DNA of 64,000 bases, taken from Leucocoprinus leucothites (lineage: Eukaryota; Basidiomycota; Agaricomycetes; Agaricales; Agaricaceae). Under the pieces are notes generated by a model, which worked only from the letters and a program-made list of their open reading frames with translations, searched no databases and was not told the origin of the DNA. The stretch is from the NCBI GenBank assembly GCA_013368445.1, contig JAACJO010000036.1, positions 62,001-126,000 of the forward strand, read 5' to 3'. Both the position numbers and the translations under genes were made by a program. Of this stretch, positions 57,199 through 64,000 are shown piece by piece. The stretch's first letter is position 1. The number at the start of each line of letters is the position of its first letter.

Positions 57199-60016
57199 AT
57201 GGCTAGCCCCATCGACATGGCGAGTTCTCTCTTATGCTTAGCCTTACTACTCTGTTCTAACATTGAAATTTGTGATCGACAGGACCCAGAAAAGCAAGGA
57301 GAGCCGCGCAAGGTCAGATCTGCTTTGAAGGCTTATTTTCTTACTTCGTTTAACGGTAATGTGTCCCAAAAGGCTGGGGCTCGTCAACTGTCTCGTTTGG
57401 TATGTTTCCTCATAACTCTTAATCCCTCCATTCTAACGTTGCTCCGAACGAAGTTCAACGGTGGAAGCCAAACACAGGAACAGGAAACCGACGATTCAGC
57501 CAAACAGGTGAGAGCGATTCCAGTGCAGACCTTTTCGGCATAATTTATTTACACTTTCCAGGATCAAAGCTGGGATCCAGCGCAGAAAGCCAAGGTCAGC
57601 TTCGAATTCAATTTCACTCTCCTTGACTGCACCTCACCATCAGCACAGAGGAGCGACCAACAATCTCGTACGGACAATAACGACAGTACCCCTGGGCAGG
57701 TGCGACTCCTTTTGATATTTATCCTTCATTCCGACGACCTAACATCACCATAAGAAAGAGACTCAAGCAGAAAGGTATGCGAGTGATGGGAAGGATGGTG
57801 ACGGAAAGGTGTGTTTTTAGTGGATGCTGGCTTTTCTCTTGTTCTGACGCCAAAAAAAGAAAGGAATCGGAAGTAAAGACAAGGTGGTCAATCCCGGTAT
57901 CTGCTTCTTTGACCAACATAATTCATTCTCTGGGTAGGAGCCCCCGAAGGACCATTGGCAATATTGCTACGAAGCCATAGACAAGAGGGACGAGAAATTC
58001 TGCAAACGTCTCCAAGACGAAGTGAATGCTCTCTTGCTCATTGTAAGCTCGGGGTTGGTGTCCATCCCTAGATATCGCCACTCACAGGATGTTTCTTGCC
58101 TCTCAGGCCTCCCTGCTTTTAGCCGTGATTACCGCGTTTACAATCGAATCGTTCAAATGGTTGCAAGAAGACCCCAACGGGTCTTCACTGGCACTCCTTC
58201 GTCAAATTGTCGTGCTGTTAAATGACACGACCATGCAAGGAACCGTGACACCTTCAGCCACCTCATTCCAACCAGCCGATTACCAACTCAGGGTCAACCA
58301 GATTTGGAGTGCCAGCATGATTCTGAGTTTCACCGCTGTCTTATTCGGAACACTCTGCCTTCAGTGGCTCTCATCATACCGTTATGCCGATGACGATGAA
58401 AAATACGTGGCTGACGCCGATACGCTTGCACTGCGCCAGGTTCGATATGAGGGACTATTGGGCTGGAATGTCCAACACATACCGTCGATGCTCGTCCTCA
58501 TTCTCCAAGCGACACTCATCTTCTTTATCGTCGGGCTATTATACCTCTTATGGAACGTGAACAAGCGAGCCGGTCTCCCAGTTGCCATCACTGGCGGCAT
58601 ATCGTTGGGGCTTTTGGCCATAGCACTGTTTTTGCCAGTGCTGCTACCCATGATCTGTCACGTCTTCCCAGAGTTCGGTATATCTCCAGGCCAATATCCA
58701 TTCAAAAGCCGATGGTCCTGGTTTGTCTTTCGCTGTTCCATTGTGCTTGAGATCGTGTTTAGCTACCCTCTCACTTGGATACCGAGCATCAAGAGCCACA
58801 TTCTAGAGTGGCGTAAGGACCTACGAGACATCAATGGGGACTGGAACTGGAAGGGGTATGATCAAGTTTGGCGGCGACGGCGAGAGCCGAAGTTGCAGGA
58901 TTCAGAACCAGGTTATTGCTCCTATTACCTGCTTCATGGACTCAGATCCGTTCTGCAGACACTGGGCTCCGGACCCGACACCGACGTCCATTTTCCGCGG
59001 TGTTTGAAGGAGCTTAAATTCCATCGAACCCTGGCTGACGCTGAGGCGTTCGAAAGATCGTTCAAGAAGGAGCTCACGAACGAAGAAAAAAGCATCCTGG
59101 ATTTCATCGATCTTTCTGGGCCGCCGGAAATTTCTGAGAAAGCTTCTGACCCCCAAACTTCGAAGAGTGGCAGGCCATTAAACTCCACTTCCCACCACAG
59201 CAAGCATGCTGCTAGCGAGGGCGAGGACGTCTCCGGTTGGGTTGGCCACGACCGTAGCAGGCCAGACCTTCCTAAGCGTACTCCCGAGCAGCCCGACACA
59301 CCCTTTGCCACCTTATGGGATTGCTTCTTGACTGCTCTTATACTAGAGCACCTCGTGGCCCCATTCCCGGCCATCAGACGTAGCCTACTTAGCTTGCGAG
59401 TTTTTTACTACATCCGATTCAAGAAGTTGGCAGATCACGCCATGAAGGTAGATCTCGGCCAGGCGGACAAATCAACGGCTCAGCTCGAATGGAAGGGAAT
59501 TGGTAGAGATATCACCTGCCCGATCGTGACGAAGGAAGACGTCCTGGCCCTATCGCCTAGTGAGTTGGGTCCATGAATAATGGGTGTAAACTGACATAAG
59601 TTTTGCATACAGCCGAACGAGAAGACTATATCAAAGAGCTTCAGCCACTTCAGAACAGTACATCTCCGAATCCAAATTGGAGATACCAAGATAAAAAGGG
59701 GTTCAAACTAGTTCACGATCAGTCCGATAAGGCTAAGCAGACGGTACCGGTTGATCGTCCTGATTCCCTTGAGGGTTCGACCCCAGTTGGAGACAGTACG
59801 GCCCCCGATGTGGACACATATTTCGAAGAGGACGGTGACGAGTTTGATGATAGTGACATCATCTACCAACGGCCCGATTACGAGCGGCGGCCTTACTACT
59901 GGTCTGACCACTTGCCAAGGTCACCCTCCTACCTCCCCCGACCAGACGATCGACTTGCCCTCCAGCACATGCTACCTTCTTTCCGAAAGCACCGGAGGAG
60001 AGACTATATACGGTAG
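57199..60016 (+). CDS. DUF6535-family multi-pass membrane protein
   Basis: Agaricomycete-specific membrane protein family, function unknown. The core exon contains the family's pattern: MFLASQASLLLAVITAFTIE followed by SFKWLQEDP, then QIWSASMILSFTAVLFGTLC, LQWLSSYRY, HIPSMLVLILQATLIFFIVG, ISLGLLAIALFLPVLLPM, giving about four to five membrane segments. A long charged C-terminal region follows and, after an intron near 59566-59612, an acidic tail (YFEEDGDEFDDSDIIYQRP) ending at TAG 60014-60016. Upstream, short exons rich in Gln/Lys/Asp (57199-57990, for example KRDEKFCKRLQDEVNALLL just before the membrane core) provide the cytosolic N-terminus. The start at ATG 57199 is tentative. The gene lies between the two copies of the duplication. 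Confidence 0.75.
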
Positions 60017-60650
60017 AGCATTTGGTGAATCGCAATCTCGCGCAACTGGCGACTCCCCCTTAAGGGCCAGCGGCAGAGGCACCTTGCTCATTTCCCATCC
60101 ATGTCTCGAACTACGAGCGTACCAGATCTCTTGTATACCTACTGTACTCAGTTCTTGCTTACCGTACTTCCTTTCCATGTGCTGGTTATGTACCATATCT
60201 TCTCTAGTTTAATACGAGCGATTCTCCATGATGGCCTTAGTGCCTGCGCTCTGCATTATCATAATACACTTTCAGATAACACGGCTCATTTGGTTTTGGC
60301 AAGATAACCGGCTAGGGGTTCGAGCCCATTACTCGGCAACAATGGAACTAGTAGCTGGTAACGAACACCGCTACTTGCATTGTGACCTTGTCATGCTCAT
60401 CTCATGGCTCAATTACATGGCTTGTACCTATGGCTGTCCTCGCAACATCAGAATTATCGCTGCAGTTGATCGCTGCCGTGGCTCATACGGACCCCAGGTA
60501 TTCCTCTTTACTTGGCATCGATGTCTCACGCACAGATCGGCCGAACGAGTCGCAAATCCCGAAAGGTGAGGGAATATGTACTCCGGGATCCGGGCAAGAT
60601 TCACTGCGAGCTTCTCAAAGCCAGCTAAATCCGATCGATATTCGTGATAT
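60017..60650. other. Region between DUF6535 gene and duplication copy B
   Basis: About 630 bp unique to this side of the duplication. Short frames on both strands, no recognised features. A GGTTCGAGCCC word at about 60314 looks like a tRNA B box but lacks a matching A box and cloverleaf. Confidence 0.45.
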
Positions 60651-61952
60651 TTGAAACATCGGCGCTGCGCAGTGTCGAATATCATACTAGCAGCATCGGT
60701 GAGCAACCAGGGAGACTGATGTACCCTCGCAGCACCGGAGGCGGAGAGCGTGTTGGATTTGATGATGGTTCCGAGGTAAGCAGGAAACGATAGAGCGTCG
60801 TATGACAGGAGATAGCTGTGCACGCGCTAGTTGTTAGTAATTAACCGAGGGGAAGGAGAAAAACATACGAGAGAAGCTGACGTAGGACGTTGAGGTCATT
60901 GATCAACTGCTTTGTCTTGGGCCCAACTTTGTGCCAGGCCGAGGCTAATTGGTATCGAGCAATAGCGTCAAATGAACGGGAGTAGGCGTTCTCTACATTC
61001 AAGTCATCAAGGTCGGGCTGCCAGGAGTGTCAACATCGAAATGTCTGGGTAAAGCGGCGATACAGACATTAGCATTTGAGCGTTTGAGCTCCGATAGAGT
61101 CGTAGTCATGCATTGGATTATTGCACTATGGATGTCTGACATTGAATCAGATAATGGTTGAGAGAGCTCAACGACATCGGCGCGTCGACGTTCAAGCGTT
61201 TTATTGATATACTCGTGAAAACTGAGACAGTGTCAGGAATACGACCTTGAGTGCGAACGAGAAGGAGAAGGCCTACCTACCGAGGATACAAATGCACCCT
61301 CCGTAACTGAAGTTCTTTCATGACATTTTTCAATGGCGACATTCCACTCGTGATATGCTCAGGTTGGTCGGTGAAAGCCTTGATAAAGCCAATCTTGTTT
61401 TTCTCGCGGAATAAGCGAACGATGAAAGCTTCGGCAACGAGCGGTGTGATCCTAAAAGTAGCAGAGATTAGCTCAGGAAGCACTCAAGTGCTCAGAGTTG
61501 GCACGTATAGACAAACCTCTCAGCGTGCAAGATGATCAGGCCCGTAATCAAGTGCACAGGTATGTCCCCTTGAAGCATATCTACTACCAGAATACGTGAA
61601 GTGACAGATATCAGGCCACCCTGCTTGTACAGTTCCTGTCTGTACAAATTAGGTTCATATTGGACTAATAAAACATCCTAGCATACCTTTCTTTACTAGG
61701 TGTCTCGTAGCCAAGTACGCGCAATCCAGGTCTTCTGCAACCGGTAATTCCAAGTTCTTCCCCAATGGCCGACTCTTCTTCTGGTGACGCATTGACGAGC
61801 AAAACGAGGTTCTTGTTCGAGTCATATATCTTCATTAGTGTACAAATGATACGCCGCAGACCGAGTCCACGAGTCAGTATGAGAAGGTCACTCGTAGCTG
61901 GATCATGTATTTCCTCGATAATGGCTTTATGGAACGGAAGAAGTGTTGACAT
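60651..61952 (-). pseudogene. Truncated XPF/RAD1 copy
   Basis: Second copy of the 5' part of XPF. The start ATG (61952, [17 protein letters not shown]) and the following exons are kept nearly unchanged ([49 protein letters not shown]). Homology ends at the RRCFK codons near 60651, after which unrelated sequence follows. The linker, the ERCC4 nuclease domain and the helix-hairpin-helix region are therefore missing, so no endonuclease can be made. Its upstream intergenic promoter is also deleted. The exons remain open, which suggests a recent event. Confidence 0.8.
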
Positions 61953-61961
61953 CGTGGTCAA

Positions 61962-62855
61962 GGGACGAATGATGCTCGCCGTACGTCCTCTAGTCACTCA
62001 ACTCGACGTATTTCTGATTTCGTAGGACTCAGAAGCAAGGATGGACCTTTTGAGACAAAAAGCTGGTCTAGAAGAACGCCAAAAGAAACAATTCAAACAT
62101 GCTGATGAATCAGAGCCCGAACAACAACCAGAGCGGATCTCCGCTGGTGGAGAACTACCCACAATCAACGGCCACATCAATCTCTTTCACGATGTTGAGC
62201 AGGTGCGTATTCATATGTAGAATCTGTAAGCTGATATACTGACTGAATGCCGCTTCCCAGGACATGGTAGCTGCTCTAACAGTTGCCAAGAAAGCTGAAT
62301 CGAAAGCTGCTGAGCGAGGTGTCAAGCTCGCACCAGACGAGAAAGAACTCAAACGCTGGTATACTCGGCGCCACCGCGAGGAATCACAGGCGGACGACGG
62401 CGATGAGGACAGGAGGTACACGCTTTTCATTACCTGATACCTCCGCTACTAGTACTGATAAGAGCTGCAGCCGACGGGAAGCACAGCGAAAATACAAACA
62501 CGATCCCCTCACGAATATCGAACAACAGCTTGCTTCCCGTTCACAATCCTCCTCGTCAACGTCATCAAAATCTCACTCAAGACCCAGGCCTCGCTCATCA
62601 TACCCACCTACATCATCCTCATCCTCGGCAGATCCCTCAGTACAAGCTCGACTCCAACGTGAGTCGTCTGAGCGAGAACGAGCGCTGGCGCTCATCCAAC
62701 GGAAGAAGAAGGAGCTGGAAGGAAATATGACTCCAAGTACTGTTTATGGCGGCGACGACGAGGGATATCGTGATGTTTATAATCGACAAGAGGTGGAGGA
62801 CGCCCATCGGCATCGAGATAGGAGGAGACATTGGGATCGTCGACGAGACTGGTAG
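61962..62855 (+). pseudogene. 5'-truncated LENG1-like copy
   Basis: Copy of 54516-55406 lacking the promoter, the start codon and the first 37 codons, so the CIR_N domain is gone. What remains starts within GRMMLA and continues through DSEARMDLLRQKAGLEERQ, the middle exons and the Arg-rich end (HRHRDRRRHWDRRRDW) to 62855. The remaining frames are still open, with a one-residue insertion (RKKKELEG instead of RKKELEG). Without its start it is unlikely to be translated as in copy A. Confidence 0.8.
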
Positions 62856-64000
62856 TCCGCTGTGCTTCGCGTCTGTGTATTGTATTTTTGTCCAATAGCG
62901 CTTTCTTTCACTGCTGACTTGCAGCTATTGATGATCATGTGACAGTATGATTTTGGCCAAACCCCACTTACAAGGTGACAATAGCAATCCAAAAGCAAGA
63001 CCGTGACATCGACGTTATATAGCACACTAACCCCTGAGTCTCCGGGTGAAGTGAAAAGGGTTGCTGATGGAAGATGATCAAGTCATGTAGAGAGGAAGAT
63101 TGACGTTCCATCTATGTACATGCGTACTCGATCTACATGAGGCATTTTTGACATTCAGCTCACTTCCTAGATGCTTTTCCTTCCTTCTTGCCATCTCTAT
63201 TCATGTGCTTCTTTAGCGATTATGAGCGCCTATGGACGACCCACTTAACAAGTCTGTCACTATGTGATACGGATTTATCATTTTGCACGCTCGGCGGGTC
63301 GGACTTACTTCCTGGTATTTGCATCGTCTCGGAATCGCCCCCCATCCTCGCTGCCTCCTCATGGTTCTCTGGTGCCCCTGGCGTCCTGCGCGTTTCAGGC
63401 CGAGATCAAGCCTTACAGTCGGTCGTGGTGGGATTGGACCAGGAGCGCACCGCGCAAGCATGCCAATAACTTCTAAGAAGACATTACCGATCTGTCAGGA
63501 GGCTCGGTGTTGTAGAGTGATTCACAAATGTTGACATCCTAAAGGATTCAGCGCTACGCGTTTAATGAAGCCATAGCCTGAGGCTTCTGGCGCCCTGGAT
63601 CCTATTTCCGCCGCAGCTTTCGATCAGCTGGAATGTAACAGGGAATGCTAATGATGAAACATACTAACGAAGATATGGTTATTTGCGATCGACGAGAACG
63701 GCTTAGGTCGAAGATGTCCACCGGCGGAACGCCGACAACTTGCAGTTGAGATGTCGCGAAAAAGATCCAAACTGATTTGCACTAGTCTCAGCTACTTGAA
63801 CAGCAGTTATCATTATCAAGCTCACCATTCCGGCCGACGAGCTTCCAAGATTTCCCGGAGAACGCTTGGCTTTCATCCCCGAACGAGCGTCCATGGCCTT
63901 ACCTAGCTATCCGGCGCTTCTATCAAGCACTCAGGTGCTTTTATGCTCTTAACCAACTTGGTTCGTCAGGAAACGAGGAACACCTTTGACTCGATATATT
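62856..64000. pseudogene. Copy B of the degenerate region downstream of LENG1-like gene
   Basis: Diverged copy of 55407 to about 56570 (for example the segment CDTDLSFCTLGGSDLLPG near 63265). More substitutions and small indels are seen than in the LENG1 exons. No intact gene is supported in either copy. Confidence 0.45.

Larger units (their letters stand above)
60651..64000. repeat. Segmental duplication, copy B
   Basis: Direct repeat of 52968 to about 56570, running off the window end. Differences include scattered substitutions, small indels (for example an extra AAG triplet near 62706) and a 237-bp deletion at 61961/61962 equivalent to 54279-54515 of copy A. The left edge is sharp: upstream of 60651 the two loci share nothing obvious. 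Confidence 0.85.

Noticed and set aside
60300..60340. GGTTCGAGCCC word resembling a tRNA B box
   Set aside because: No A box at a suitable distance and no cloverleaf could be folded by eye.

Overview
The window looks like a gene-dense segment of a basidiomycete (Agaricomycete-type) genome. Genes are split by many short introns (about 35-65 bp, GT..AG with CTAAC/CTGAC-like branch sites). The gene families are fungal: UstYa-like oxidases, agaricomycete 7TM membrane proteins, DUF6535, NACHT NTPases and F-box expansions, beside conserved eukaryotic housekeeping genes. No bacterial-style operons, CRISPR arrays, rRNA genes or convincing tRNA genes were seen.

Layout. 1-3370: 3' part of a SPO22/ZIP4 meiosis gene (+). 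4636-5043: C-terminal part of a cysteine-rich secreted-type protein (+). 6866-9178: UTP18 (-). 9660-17269: a tandem array of one uncharacterised secreted, membrane-tailed protein family, all on the minus strand, with four intact copies and three decayed ones. 17830-18897: a membrane-anchored SDR (-). 19246-20024: a 779-bp element bounded by perfect 33-bp inverted repeats and holding a run of 56 T; it abuts a NACHT gene remnant, and a NACHT NTPase gene follows (20522-22183, +). 22971-24791: mitochondrial branched-chain dehydrogenase E2 (+). 24997-26170: F-box gene with two apparent frameshifts (+).

26984-33764 is the most suggestive block: a small predicted secreted peptide, two UstYa-family (DUF3328) oxidase genes and two 7TM protein genes lie together. 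UstYa proteins cyclise ribosomal peptides in known fungal RiPP (dikaritin) pathways, so this is a candidate, unproven RiPP-like locus.

34421-50470: SR-rich protein (+), F-box/beta-propeller protein (+), alpha/beta hydrolase (-), RTF2 (-), an SRPK-type kinase pseudogene (-), S10 serine carboxypeptidase (+), Elongator subunit ELP6 (+), ribosomal protein eL8 (-), a small hypothetical protein (-) and an F-box protein (+).

50671-64000: XPF/RAD1 endonuclease (-) and a CIR_N-domain (LENG1-like) gene (+) are divergently paired. A segment containing the 5' part of XPF, the LENG1-like gene and downstream DNA (52968 to about 56570) is repeated in direct orientation from 60651 to the window end. In the second copy XPF is cut off and the shared promoter plus the LENG1 start are deleted, so both genes there look like pseudogenes. 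A DUF6535 membrane protein gene lies between the two copies. Exon coordinates were read by eye; gene ends are given to the base where start, stop or splice sites could be read directly.
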